Counted from the first letter of the stretch, positions 41,121 to 49,946 are shown. The stretch is DNA of 64,000 nt from Actinomadura meyerae (GCF_900188445.1 NZ_FZOR01000042.1:1-64000), one strand, 5' to 3'. Numbers and translations are program-made. The notes: generated from the sequence alone by a model not told the origin.

Positions 41121-42268
41121 CGGGCACCCCGCAGTCGATCGTGGAGTGCGGAAGCACCGGCGGCAGGGACGACCTCGCCGGACGTGGTGAACGAGACCGC
41201 GGGAGTGACACCGACCAGCCCGTCGGAGGCCCGGTCCAGAACGCAGATCTCGGCCACGCGCCGCCGTCCCCCACCCGGATCGCGCACCAGGTGGACGATG
41301 ATGTCCAGCGCGGCGGCCAGCTGGCTGTGGACGCCTTCCCGACTCAAGCCCGCCGCGCACCCCAGCGCTTCGATGCGGGCAGCGACGTCCGCGGCGGTGT
41401 TGGCGTGGAGGGTGCCGCAGCCGCCTTCGTGCCCCGTGTTCAGCGCCTGCAGGAGAACGACGACCTCCGAACTCCGCACCTCGCCGACCACGAGGCGGTC
41501 GGGGCGCATGCGGAGCGCCTGTCTGACGAGGTCGTTCAGCGTCACTCCGCCGGCGCCCTCCACGTTCGGCGGGCGTGCCTCCAGCCGCACGACATGCGGA
41601 TGGGACGGTTTCAGCTCGGCGGAGTCCTCGACGAGCAGCAGCCGTTCGGCCGGGTTCACCAGCGACAGCACGCTGCTCAGAAGGGTGGTCTTCCCGGTCC
41701 CGGTGCCGCCGGTGATCAAGAACGCGGCGCGGGACTCGATCAGGGCCGCGAGGATGTCGGCGCCCTCGGGCGGGACGGTGCGCGCCGCGACCAGCTCGTC
41801 CAGGGTGAAGGCCCGGCGCCGGGGCAGCCGGAGGGATAGGCAGGTGCCGCCCGCGGCCACCGGGGGCAGGACGGCGTGAAGCCGGACCCCGCCCGGAAGG
41901 CGGGCGTCGGCGTAGGGGGCCGCGTCGTCGAGGCGGCGCCCGGCCGCGGCGGTGAGGCGCTGCGCCAGCCGCCGCAGCGACGCCTCGTCCGCGAAACGCA
42001 CCGGCGTGCGGACGAGACCGGCGCCCGTGTCGGCCCACACCTCGTCCGGACCGTTGACCAGGACGTCGGTGACATCGGGGCTGCGCAGCAGCGGCTCCAG
42101 CGGCCCGGCGCCGACGAACTCGGCGCGTAACTCGTCCGCCAGGGTCAGAACCTCGCGGTCGCCGAGGAGCCGTTCCTCCGCCCGCAGCGCCGCGGCGACC
42201 CGGCCGGTCGTCGCCTCCCCGCCGCTGCCCGCGAGCCGGTCCCGCACCGCGTCCGACAGCTTCGTCAT
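41117..42268 (-). CDS. tadA: TadA-type secretion ATPase
   Basis: A 383-residue VirB11/PilT-like ATPase. Walker A ITGGTGTGKTTLLSSVLSLV (about 185-204), Asp box LLLVEDSAELKPSHPHVVRLEARPPN, Walker B/His box VGEVRSSEVVVLLQALNTGHEGGCGTLHAN. It powers Flp pilus assembly at the membrane face. Good ribosome site (GAGGAGAGGCGGT). Second gene of the seven-gene operon. Confidence 0.95.
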   Translation of the reverse strand: MTKLSDAVRDRLAGSGGEATTGRVAAALRAEERLLGDREVLTLADELRAEFVGAGPLEPLLRSPDVTDVLVNGPDEVWADTGAGLVRTPVRFADEASLRRLAQRLTAAAGRRLDDAAPYADARLPGGVRLHAVLPPVAAGGTCLSLRLPRRRAFTLDELVAARTVPPEGADILAALIESRAAFLITGGTGTGKTTLLSSVLSLVNPAERLLLVEDSAELKPSHPHVVRLEARPPNVEGAGGVTLNDLVRQALRMRPDRLVVGEVRSSEVVVLLQALNTGHEGGCGTLHANTAADVAARIEALGCAAGLSREGVHSQLAAALDIIVHLVRDPGGGRRRVAEICVLDRASDGLVGVTPAVSFTTSGEVVPAAGASALHDRLRGAR

Positions 42269-42298
42269 ACCGCCTCTCCTCTTCTCAGCGCTGGTCGT

Positions 42299-43375
42299 TC
42301 AGGCTGCTTCTCGGTAGGCGTAGGGCTGGAGGGCCAGGTCGGCGAGCGTCTTGGTGCAGAAGTCGGCCAGGGGGCCGCGCCGGCAGGCACGGGCCAGGTC
42401 GCCCTCTTCCACGGCCACGGGCAGGCGGCGGTCGCGGTCGTAGGTGCCGGCGAACGGGAGGTCCAGGGCGCGGGCGATGGCGGCGGCGGTGAGGCCGCCG
42501 GGGGCCGGGCCCTGGACGACAAGGCGCAGGTCGGATGTGTGGCGCTGGAACGTAGCGGCGATGCCCGCCGCGGCGACGGTGGCGCGGACCTCGGCAGGGA
42601 CGAGCAGGAAGGTGGTTGCGGCGGCGCTCAGCGCGGCGCGGCCGATGTCGCCGGGGTAGCGGGGGACGTCCGCGATGACCAGGTCGAAGCCGCGGGCGGC
42701 GGCGTCGAGCAGGGCGCGCACGGCCTCGTCCGGGATCGGGCCGGGTTCGCCGCGCCGCCACGACAGCACGGACAGGTCGCCCGAGCCGGGAAGGGTCTCG
42801 CGGAGGGCGGCGGTGTTCAGGCGGCCGCGCCGTTCGGCGAGGTCGGGCCAGCGGACGCCCTCATGGCCTTCCAGGCCCAGCATGAGGTCGATGCCACCGC
42901 CGTACGGGTCGGCGTCGAGGAGGAGGGTGCGCAGGCCCTGGTCCGCGGCGGCCAGGGCGAGCGCGGCGGCGAGGACGCTGGCGCCGACACCGCCCCGGGA
43001 GCCGCCGACGCAGACGGTGCTGCCCCAGCCGCCCTCGGGTTCGCAGGCGGCGGCGAACGCGTTGATCAGCCAGTCCTCGTGGTCGGGCAGCACGGCGACG
43101 TCCTGCGCGCCGGCCTCGACCGCGAGGCGGTACGCCTCCGAGGTGTCGCCGTCGCCGGTGACGAGGACGACGCCCTGGCGGCGCGGGAGGGCGGCCGCCG
43201 CCACGTCCGCGGCCATGTCGGCGCCCACGAGGATCAGCGCGGGCCACGTCCAGGCGGGCCCGGCCTCGTCGGCGCCGTAGGCGACCTCCGCGTGGGCGTC
43301 GGCGGCGGCCGCGAGGCGGAGCAGGCCGTCGGCGAGGGCCGGGTCGCTCGTGACGATCAGTGCCGCAAGGTTCAT
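42299..43375 (-). CDS. ssd: Septum-site-determining Ssd / TadZ-CpaE-like ATPase
   Basis: A 358-residue MinD/ParA-like protein. The ATG of MNLAALIVTSDP has GAGGAG 6 nt upstream. Residues about 1-110 form a receiver-like domain without the phospho-Asp motif; the P-loop region is deviant (VCVGGSRGGVGASVLAAALALAAADQG) and LLDADPYGGGIDLMLG follows. Such proteins place Tad machinery at poles; the mycobacterial one (Rv3660c) affects septation. First gene of the Tad operon, downstream of the 6C RNA. Confidence 0.92.
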   Translation of the reverse strand: MNLAALIVTSDPALADGLLRLAAAADAHAEVAYGADEAGPAWTWPALILVGADMAADVAAAALPRRQGVVLVTGDGDTSEAYRLAVEAGAQDVAVLPDHEDWLINAFAAACEPEGGWGSTVCVGGSRGGVGASVLAAALALAAADQGLRTLLLDADPYGGGIDLMLGLEGHEGVRWPDLAERRGRLNTAALRETLPGSGDLSVLSWRRGEPGPIPDEAVRALLDAAARGFDLVIADVPRYPGDIGRAALSAAATTFLLVPAEVRATVAAAGIAATFQRHTSDLRLVVQGPAPGGLTAAAIARALDLPFAGTYDRDRRLPVAVEEGDLARACRRGPLADFCTKTLADLALQPYAYREAA

Positions 43376-43481
43376 CGGATGCTCCTCGGTGGTCGGAGAC
43401 ATCCACCTTGCGGAGCGGGACGGCCGGCGCGACGAGGTTCCGCGACCTGTGGATAACTTCGCCGGCGGGCGAGCCGGCGGG

Positions 43482-43512
43482 CGGGCGGTGGCGCGGGAAC
43501 CGCCACCGCCCG
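43482..43512 (-). terminator. Hairpin terminator of the 6C RNA
   Basis: Perfect 12-bp arms (CGGGCGGTGGCG and CGCCACCGCCCG) around a 7-nt loop, directly downstream of the two C-loop hairpins on the minus strand. No U run follows. Confidence 0.6.
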
Positions 43513-43527
43513 GCCGCTCGACGACTG

Positions 43528-43598
43528 GGCGACCCCCGCCGGGGGGGAGAGCGGGGGTCGCCGGGCGGTCCGGCTCCGGGGGGGTAGAGCCGGTCCGC
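43528..43598 (-). ncRNA. 6C small RNA (two C-rich-loop hairpins)
   Basis: On the minus strand, hairpin one (43598-43565) has an 11/12-bp stem and a loop containing seven C; hairpin two (43562-43528) has a perfect 12-bp stem and a loop also containing seven C. This is the defining fold of the actinobacterial 6C RNA (Rfam family 6C; B11 in M. tuberculosis). In M. tuberculosis B11 lies beside Rv3660c, the ssd gene, and here the RNA likewise lies upstream of ssd on the same strand. C-rich loops pair with G-rich ribosome binding sites; in mycobacteria it affects growth and DNA-replication/secretion genes. The exact 5' end is not defined; a TAGACT hexamer near 43680 may belong to its promoter. Confidence 0.9.
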
Positions 43599-44077
43599 TT
43601 TCCAGGAAAGTCGCGGTGGAGTTCGGGCTGCGCCGTGCGTAAGTCCGCCCTATGGGAGAGGCAAACTCACTGACTCCAGTCTAGGCAGTACAACATATGC
43701 TGCCCGATCGTCGAGAGTTCCGTCGAGACACAAACTGACCCGGCATACGGCGATTTTCTCACCTAGCGGTACGGCGCGCTCGCCGGGGCACCGCGGGGGC
43801 ACCGCGGAGCGTCCGCGCCCCTCAACGACGGGGCGTCCCGCACCCGTGCGCGGCCCATGCGCAGCGAGGCGGAAGTGGGAGCGTACAGCAGAACTAAAGA
43901 TCTTTCGGGGCGCACGGCTGATCGGCCGCCAAAAAGAAACGATCACGGTGAGTGATCAATTCTCTGACCGTCATCGCAGTTACGGATAGCCCGGAATATC
44001 CCGCGGCGGCCTCGGCGGGCGCCGACGCCCCCTTCGGAGCCGACCGCGACCGCGGTCGGCACTTTGCGAATAGGGGC

Positions 44078-44106
44078 TTGTCAACTGGGTCGATGAGGCG
44101 TAGACA
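44078..44106 (+). promoter_or_regulatory. Sigma-70-type promoter
   Basis: TTGTCA (44078-44083) and TAGACA (44101-44106) with exactly 17 bp between. Transcription would start near 44113 and run rightwards towards the 3' end of the oppositely oriented pentapeptide gene. Confidence 0.5.
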
Positions 44107-44120
44107 GGTTGCAGGACCAC

Positions 44121-44207
44121 GTGTCCCAGCACGGCAGCCGGGCACCCACGCGCGACCAGCCGCGGGAGGCGCGTCGAGACGGGCTTGACCCGATCCGACG
44201 GATATGA
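44121..44207 (+). CDS. Possible 28-residue peptide
   Basis: GTG 15 nt after the -10 hexamer, with AGGA 4 nt before it, opens a 28-codon frame (VSQHGSRAPTRDQPRE, ending GLDPIRRI). It is Arg-rich and resembles nothing known to me. It could equally be part of a small RNA of about 160 nt ending at the hairpin near 44240-44270. Low confidence. Confidence 0.2.
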   Translation: MSQHGSRAPTRDQPREARRDGLDPIRRI

Positions 44208-44290
44208 GGTGCACGCTTGGTAACCCGGTGTGACGTGCTCGGCGGCGGCGCTCCCGAGGGGGCGCCGTCCGCTTCATGTTCCGGCCGGCG

Positions 44291-44920
44291 CTAGTCGCGG
44301 ACCTCCAGCCCGAGCCCCATCGCCAGGACGACCGCCTGATGCGGGTCGATCACCGCGCCCTTCAGCAGGGCGGTGGACGGGTCGACGGCCGACAGATCGC
44401 TGCCGCGCAGATCGCATCCCGTGAAGTCGGCCTGGTGGAGGTACGCCCCCGAGAGGTCGACCCGCCGGATCTCCGCTCCGGCGCACCGCGCACCGGTGAG
44501 GTCCGCCTCGCGCATGCGGACGCCGGTGAACGACGTGCGCCGCAGGTCGGCGCCCGGAAGGCCGGTGAACGACCAGTCGCCACCCTCCACCTTCAGCAGG
44601 TCGTAGGTGCACGCGTCGAACGCGCTCCCCACGAGCTTGCAGCCTGTGAAGGCGGCGTCGAAGAAGCCGCACCGCACGAACGTGCAGTTCACGAACGCCG
44701 CGTCCGTGTGGGTGGACGCGTTGAACCGCACCCCGCGGAACGTGCAGCCGGTGAAGACGGCGCCGGTGCCGGTGGCCTCCGTCATGTCCACGTCCACGAA
44801 CAGGACGTTCTCGTGGCTCTCACCGGTCAGATCACGCGAATCCCAGTTCGCCGACGAGAGCGTGGTCTCGGTGGGCGCCGCAGGTCGTCCATGCATGCGT
44901 TCGGCCATGCGGACCAGCAT
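44291..44920 (-). CDS. Pentapeptide-repeat protein
   Basis: A 209-residue right-handed beta-helix protein. Pentapeptide A(D/N)LXX-type repeats run from about residue 40 to 185, for example FTGCTFRGVRF, ADLRRTSFTGVRMREADLTGARCAGAEIRRVDLSGAYLHQADFTGCDLRGSDLSAV. Some members (MfpA, Qnr) mimic DNA and protect gyrase; here the run is long enough for that but no gyrase evidence exists. No signal peptide. Next gene upstream is the degenerate Fic-like protein, 40 bp away in the same direction. Confidence 0.9.
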   Translation of the reverse strand: MLVRMAERMHGRPAAPTETTLSSANWDSRDLTGESHENVLFVDVDMTEATGTGAVFTGCTFRGVRFNASTHTDAAFVNCTFVRCGFFDAAFTGCKLVGSAFDACTYDLLKVEGGDWSFTGLPGADLRRTSFTGVRMREADLTGARCAGAEIRRVDLSGAYLHQADFTGCDLRGSDLSAVDPSTALLKGAVIDPHQAVVLAMGLGLEVRD

Positions 44921-44960
44921 GTCCGAGTCGACTGACAGTACTCAGCCCCGCATGAGCGGC

Positions 44961-45752
44961 TCAGCCCCGCATGAATGCTTCGCAGATGGCCTGGGAGTCG
45001 CGGGCGGCGGCGGCCACGGCCGCGGAGCAGTGGACGACCCAGCGCGCCACGCCCTCGGACGTACCTGACGCGTAGTCCCGCAGCGCGGGCGCGTAGCCGT
45101 CCACAAGTTCGAGGTGCCCGACCTCGGGCGCGACCAGCGATTTGGGGTCGAGCCCACGGGAGACCAGCGTGAGCCGCTGGGCGGCGCGTGCGACCAGCCC
45201 GTCCCCCCAGCCGAAGGGACGCAGGGTGAGCAGTTCACCGTGCACGATGGCCGCGACCACCAGCGCGGGGGCCTTCGTCGGGGAGGTCAGCAGCCCGCTC
45301 AGGGCATCCAGGCGCGCCGCCGCCTCGGACGGCGACGGCGGCTCGCCGAGGTCGAGGACGTCCTTCACCGCGGCATCGGTCGAGCGGGGACGGCCGAGGT
45401 CGGCGTTGTCCACCGCGTCCGCCGCCGCCAGGACGTGGAGCCGCGCGAGCGCCTGCCGGGGAGCGTTCCGCCAGACCTCCGTGAGCGTCCCCAGCTCGGC
45501 CGACACGCGCAGCGAACCCTGCACGACAGGGTCGGACGGGCTCTCGGTGGTGCGGAGCTCGTCCAGCGTGACCGACGCGCCGTCGAGGACGGCCGAGGCC
45601 CTGGCGCCGCGCAGCGCGGACTCCGTGGACACCTCGGCACTGCGCCGCCGCAGGATGCGATGGCCGAGCAGCCGGTCGACAGCCTTGCGCGCGTCATCGA
45701 CGGCGCCGGCCACCCCGGGCAGTTGCGCTACATCAGCAAGGGCATCGGTCAC
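44961..45752 (-). CDS. Degenerate Fic-like protein
   Basis: A 263-residue all-helical protein with a GTG start. Residues about 48-66 (ALRGARASAVLDGASVTLDEL) resemble the N-terminal (S/A)SxIEG helix of Fic proteins. Residues about 165-195 (VVAAIVHGELLTLRPFGWGDGLVARAAQRL) align with the Fic active site HPFxDGNGRxAR, but the catalytic His is Arg178 and the GNGR turn is GLVA. So the fold appears kept and AMP-transfer activity lost. Similar proteins, often called oxidoreductase or hypothetical (Rv3662c type), sit beside acs in actinobacteria. It is encoded divergently from acsA. Confidence 0.8.
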   Translation of the reverse strand: MTDALADVAQLPGVAGAVDDARKAVDRLLGHRILRRRSAEVSTESALRGARASAVLDGASVTLDELRTTESPSDPVVQGSLRVSAELGTLTEVWRNAPRQALARLHVLAAADAVDNADLGRPRSTDAAVKDVLDLGEPPSPSEAAARLDALSGLLTSPTKAPALVVAAIVHGELLTLRPFGWGDGLVARAAQRLTLVSRGLDPKSLVAPEVGHLELVDGYAPALRDYASGTSEGVARWVVHCSAAVAAAARDSQAICEAFMRG

Positions 45753-46034
45753 GGCCCGACTTTATGCGGTCCCCACCAGCGCCTGCGAAGCGCCCCATAC
45801 GGTCACCGTCCGCCCGGACGCTCGCGAACGGCGCCGGGGAGGCGTAGAACGGAGACGGTTCCCGGTTGGCGGGCCGGGGAGTGCCGGCGTGCCGGGGATC
45901 ACACCATGCCCGATCCGTGGGAGCCGGTCGCGTTCGTCCTTCCACTTCAGGGGGTCCGGCCTTGTGAAGACCCGGATGTTCCTGGTGAAGTGGGGATACC
46001 GGGCGACCCCGCATCACCTAGCAAGGAGTTCGCG

Positions 46035-48002
46035 TTGAGCCAGAGCCAAGAGACACTGTCGAACCTTCTGCAGGAGACGCGCCGCTTCGCCCCGCCCGCC
46101 GACCTCGCCGCCTCCGCCAACGTCAAGGCCGACGCCTACGAGCGCGCGGCGGAGGACCGCCTGGGCTTCTGGGCCGAGCAGGCCGAGCGCCTCACGTGGA
46201 CCAAGCGGTGGGACGAGGTCCTGGACTGGAGCAATCCCCCGTTCGCCAAGTGGTACGTGGGCGGTGAGCTGAACGTCGCCTACAACTGCGTCGACCGGCA
46301 TGTCGAGGCCGGGAACGGAGCGAAGGTCGCCTACCACTGGGAGGGCGAGCCCGGCGACACCCGTACGCTCACCTACGCCGACCTCCAGCGCGAGGTCAAC
46401 AAGGCCGCCAACGCCCTGCTCGAACTGGGCGTGCGCAAGGGCGACCGGGTGGCGATCTACCTGCCGATGATCCCGGAGCTGCCGATCTCGATGCTGGCGT
46501 GCGCGCGCATCGGCGCGACCCACTCGGTGGTGTTCGGCGGCTTCTCCGCTGAGGCCCTCCGGACCCGCATCGACGACGCGCAGGCCAAGGTCGTCATCAC
46601 CGCCGACGGCGGGTTCCGGCGCGGCAAGCCGTCCAACCTCAAGGGCATCGTGGACGAGGCCGTCGCGCAGACGCCGACGATCGAGCACGTCCTCGTGGTG
46701 CGCCGCACCGGCGAGGAGGTCACCGAGCAGGACCGCGACCTGTGGTGGCACGACGTCGTCGACCGGCAGAGCGAGGAGCACACCGCCGAGCCCATGGACT
46801 CGGAGCACCCGCTGTACATCCTGTACACCTCCGGGACGACGGGTAAGCCGAAGGGCATCCTGCACACCACGGGCGGCTACCTGACGCAGTGCGCGTACAC
46901 GCACTGGGCCGTGTTCGACCTCAAGCCCGAAACGGACGTGTACTGGTGCTCGGCCGACATCGGCTGGGTGACCGGGCACTCCTACATCGTGTACGGGCCG
47001 CTCGCCAACGGGTCGACCAGCGTCATCTACGAGGGCACCCCCGACACCCCCGACAGGGGACGCTGGTGGGACGTCATCCAGAAGTACAAGGTGTCGATCT
47101 TCTACACCGCGCCCACGGCGATCCGCACGTTCATGAAGTGGGGCGACGACATCCCCGCGCAGTACGACCTGTCGTCCCTGCGCGTCCTCGGGTCGGTCGG
47201 CGAGCCGATCAACCCGGAGGCGTACGTCTGGTACCGCAAGAACATCGGCGCCGACCGGACGCCGGTGGTCGACACGTGGTGGCAGACGGAGACCGGCGCC
47301 ATCATGATCAGCCCGCTGCCGGGCGTCACCGAGGGCAAGCCCGGCGCGGCGATGCGCCCGCTGCCCGGCATCGCCGCGGACGTGGTGGACGACCAGGGCA
47401 CGTCGGTGCCGAACGGCGGCGGCGGGTTCATGGTGGTCCGCGAGCCGTGGCCCGGCATGCTCCGCACGATCTGGGGCGACGACGAGCGGTACGTCAAGAC
47501 GTACTGGTCGCGGTTCGACGGCCTGTACTTCGCCGGCGACGGCGCCAAGAAGGACGAGGACGGCGACATGTGGCTCCTCGGCCGCGTGGACGACGTCATG
47601 CTCGTGTCCGGGCACAACATCTCCACCACGGAGGTGGAGTCGGCGCTGGTCGCGCACCCGAAGGTCGCCGAGTCGGCGGTGGTCGGCGCGACCGACCCGG
47701 TGACCGGGCAGGCGATCGTCGCGTTCGTCATCCCGCGCGGCGACGCCGGCGGCGACGTGGAGGGCGAGGACTTCCTGCGCGAGCTCCGCGAGCACGTGTC
47801 GAAGACGCTCGGCCCGATTGCCAAGCCGCGGCAGATCATGATCGTTCCGGAGCTGCCGAAGACCCGCTCCGGCAAGATCATGCGCCGGCTGCTGCGGGAC
47901 GTCGCCGAGAACCGCAGCATCGGCGACGTCACGACGCTGGCCGACAGCACGGTCATGGACCTGATCTCGGAGAAGCTGCCCGCCGCCAAGTCCGACGACT
48001 GA
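46035..48002 (+). CDS. acsA: Acetyl-CoA synthetase
   Basis: A 655-residue AMP-forming synthetase that activates acetate. The TTG start has AAGGAG 6 nt upstream and matches the family N-terminus. Adenylation motifs: YTSGTTGKPKGILHTTGGYL, the acetate-pocket region GWVTGHSYIVYGPL, and DTWWQTETGAIM. The C-terminal domain has VDDVMLVSGHNISTTEVESALVAHP and the acetylation-regulated Lys614 in TRSGKIMRRLL. Upstream 280 bp carry no gene. A strong terminator follows the stop codon. Confidence 0.97.
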   Translation: MSQSQETLSNLLQETRRFAPPADLAASANVKADAYERAAEDRLGFWAEQAERLTWTKRWDEVLDWSNPPFAKWYVGGELNVAYNCVDRHVEAGNGAKVAYHWEGEPGDTRTLTYADLQREVNKAANALLELGVRKGDRVAIYLPMIPELPISMLACARIGATHSVVFGGFSAEALRTRIDDAQAKVVITADGGFRRGKPSNLKGIVDEAVAQTPTIEHVLVVRRTGEEVTEQDRDLWWHDVVDRQSEEHTAEPMDSEHPLYILYTSGTTGKPKGILHTTGGYLTQCAYTHWAVFDLKPETDVYWCSADIGWVTGHSYIVYGPLANGSTSVIYEGTPDTPDRGRWWDVIQKYKVSIFYTAPTAIRTFMKWGDDIPAQYDLSSLRVLGSVGEPINPEAYVWYRKNIGADRTPVVDTWWQTETGAIMISPLPGVTEGKPGAAMRPLPGIAADVVDDQGTSVPNGGGGFMVVREPWPGMLRTIWGDDERYVKTYWSRFDGLYFAGDGAKKDEDGDMWLLGRVDDVMLVSGHNISTTEVESALVAHPKVAESAVVGATDPVTGQAIVAFVIPRGDAGGDVEGEDFLRELREHVSKTLGPIAKPRQIMIVPELPKTRSGKIMRRLLRDVAENRSIGDVTTLADSTVMDLISEKLPAAKSDD

Positions 48003-48034
48003 CAGGCGACGCCGGCACCCGCGCCGGCCCTTGA

Positions 48035-48069
48035 GAACGGCCCGCGCCCACCCGGGGCGCGGGCCGTTC
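48035..48069 (+). terminator. Intrinsic-type terminator of acsA
   Basis: Perfect 13-bp arms (GAACGGCCCGCGC and GCGCGGGCCGTTC) around a 9-nt loop, 33 nt after the acsA stop codon; no U run. Confidence 0.7.
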
Positions 48070-48224
48070 CGCGCTGTACGGGGCGGGCCGCCGGGGCGGG
48101 TGAGGCGAGCGAACAGGTAAAATGTCCAATGGTGCGCCGGGAAGTCTGGTCGGCAGGGCCGTCCCGCCGTGGTGCGCGGGCCGGGTCTTGACCGACCGTC
48201 CCCCACCTTCCCGGGAGTCCCTGC

Positions 48225-49463
48225 ATGGCGCGCCCTACTTTGCGGCGCCGCGTCGCGACGACGTGGCCTGTCCGCCCTACCGTCCGCTACAGCACGCAAG
48301 TCGCCAGCGCGTTGCGCATGGAGACGATCGGCGGGGTGGTCATGCTGCTGGCGGCGATCGCCGCGCTGGTGTGGGCCAACACGCCGTGGGCGGACGCCTA
48401 CGAGAGCCTCCGCAAGTTCGAGATCAGCCCGCACTGGCTGCACCTGGGGCACATGGACGTGCAGCACTGGGCGTCCAGCGGACTGCTGGCGGTGTTCTTC
48501 TTCGTGGCCGGGCTCGAACTGCGCGAGGAACTGACGCACGGCGAGCTGCGCAAACCGCGGGACGCGGCCCTACCGGTGATAGCGGCGGCGGCCGGTGTGG
48601 TGTTGCCCGCGCTCATCTTCCTCATGGTGAGCGCAGGCGAGTCCGGGGCGCTGCGGGGCTGGGCCGTGCCGACGGCGACGGACATCGCGTTCGCCCTGGC
48701 CGTGCTGGCTGTGACGTTCACGTCATGCCCGCCGCCCCTGCGCGCCTTCCTGCTGACCCTCGCCGTGGTGGACGACCTGATAGCCATCACCATCATCGCG
48801 CTCTTCTACACGGAGACCCTGCACTGGACGTGGCTGGGCCTCTCGGTGGTCCTGATCGCCGTCTACGGGGTGCTGCAACAGAGGAATTTCCGCTCGCCGT
48901 GGGTGTACGTGCCCCTCGCCATCCTGGCCTGGTACTTCCTTCAGCGGAGCGGGATCCACGCAACGGTCGCCGCGGTCGCCCTCGGAATGCTCACCAGCCC
49001 CAAGGAAACCCCTGACGGACGGCCCACCAACGCAGAGCGCACTGACCATTTCCTACGGCCGTTGTCGGCGGGCGTGTGCGTGCCCGTGTTCGCCTTCGTG
49101 TCGGCCGGTGTCGGGCTCGGCGCGTCCCAACTGGGCGCCGTGTTCACCGACCGGGTGGCCCTCGGCGTGATCGCCGGACTGGTGATCGGTAAGTTCTTGG
49201 GGGTCTTCGGCGGCGCCTGGGCGGCGGTACGGCTCAACCTGGCGACCCTCGGGGAGGACCTGCACTGGCACGAGATCGCCGGCGTCGCGCTCCTCGCCGG
49301 GGTGGGTTTCACCGTTTCGCTGCTGATCGGCGGTTTGGCCTATACCGACCCGTCACAATTCGAGAGAGTGACGACTGCGGTCCTGATCGCGAGCGTTCTC
49401 GCCTCGGCGGCCGCGGCCGTCGTCTTCCGGAGAAGGGTGCGTGTGCGCGCGCGCCCGGACTAA
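48225..49463 (+). CDS. nhaA: Na+/H+ antiporter NhaA
   Basis: A 412-residue antiporter with about 12 membrane helices. GGGAG lies 7 nt before the ATG. Characteristic stretches are FFFVAGLELREEL, GWAVPTATDIAFALAVLAV and LRAFLLTLAVVDDLIAITIIALFYT (the two transport Asp residues in VVDDL), and GVGFTVSLLIGGLAY near the C-terminus. It exports Na+ in exchange for protons at alkaline pH. Followed 13 bp later by the holin-X gene. Confidence 0.95.
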   Translation: MARPTLRRRVATTWPVRPTVRYSTQVASALRMETIGGVVMLLAAIAALVWANTPWADAYESLRKFEISPHWLHLGHMDVQHWASSGLLAVFFFVAGLELREELTHGELRKPRDAALPVIAAAAGVVLPALIFLMVSAGESGALRGWAVPTATDIAFALAVLAVTFTSCPPPLRAFLLTLAVVDDLIAITIIALFYTETLHWTWLGLSVVLIAVYGVLQQRNFRSPWVYVPLAILAWYFLQRSGIHATVAAVALGMLTSPKETPDGRPTNAERTDHFLRPLSAGVCVPVFAFVSAGVGLGASQLGAVFTDRVALGVIAGLVIGKFLGVFGGAWAAVRLNLATLGEDLHWHEIAGVALLAGVGFTVSLLIGGLAYTDPSQFERVTTAVLIASVLASAAAAVVFRRRVRVRARPD

Positions 49464-49476
49464 GGAGTAAAGCGAT

Positions 49477-49938
49477 ATGTCCGAGGCACTACCGGGCGAG
49501 CGCATGGAGGACAAGTCCGTCGGCGAGCTGGTCGCGCTGGCGTCGAGCAACGTCTCCGACCTTGTCAGGGCCGAGATGACCCTGGCCAAGATGGAGCTGA
49601 AGGCCGACGCCAAGAAGGCGGCGCTGAGCAGCGTGATGGTCACCATCGCCGCGGTGATGGGCGGACTCGTCGTCATCCTGCTGTCGATCTCGTTCGCGCT
49701 CGGGCTCGCGGAACTCGGCATCTGGCCGTGGCTGGCGTTCCTCATCGTCGCGATCGTCTACGTGGGGCTCGCCGGGGGGCTGATGCTCCTCGCCAAGCGG
49801 TTCATCAAGCGGATCGAGGGCGCGAAGCGCACCCGCAAGACGCTGAAGGACGACTTCACCGCGCTGCGCCGCCGCGGCGACGCGGACGAGATCGAGGCCG
49901 GCGGCAAGGACGCCGGCGAGCTAGAGCCGACGGGCTGA
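49477..49938 (+). CDS. Actinobacterial holin-X family membrane protein
   Basis: A 153-residue protein with AAGGAG at 9 nt. An N-terminal amphipathic segment (SVGELVALASSNVSDLVRAEMTLAKMELKADAKKAA) precedes two membrane helices (about 52-78 and 85-105) and a charged tail. This is the phage-holin superfamily III pattern (PF07332), also seen as Rv3669 in mycobacteria. Despite the name, no lysis cassette is present. It shares an operon with nhaA and the hydrolase. Confidence 0.9.
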   Translation: MSEALPGERMEDKSVGELVALASSNVSDLVRAEMTLAKMELKADAKKAALSSVMVTIAAVMGGLVVILLSISFALGLAELGIWPWLAFLIVAIVYVGLAGGLMLLAKRFIKRIEGAKRTRKTLKDDFTALRRRGDADEIEAGGKDAGELEPTG

Positions 49939-49946
49939 CCCACGCC

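Larger units (their letters stand above)
43690..44290. other. Long non-coding region
   Basis: About 600 bp without a supported gene apart from the mini-ORF at 44121. It holds an inverted repeat GATCAC-N5-GTGATC near 43940, a palindrome AAAGATCTTT near 43895, a good rightward promoter at 44078-44106 and a GC hairpin near 44240-44270. In M. tuberculosis the equivalent place holds a divergent HAD-phosphatase gene, which is absent here. Confidence 0.5.

Noticed and set aside
43894..44277. 127-codon minus-strand frame beside the 6C RNA
   Set aside because: Arg/Pro/Ser-rich, no motif or ribosome site; overlaps regulatory-looking sequence.
46014..48539. 841-codon open frame antisense to acsA
   Set aside because: Shadow of a strongly coded gene; composition typical of reversed codons.
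49477..49938. Holin gene as sign of a prophage
   Set aside because: Holin-X proteins are chromosomal in actinobacteria and no other phage genes are present.
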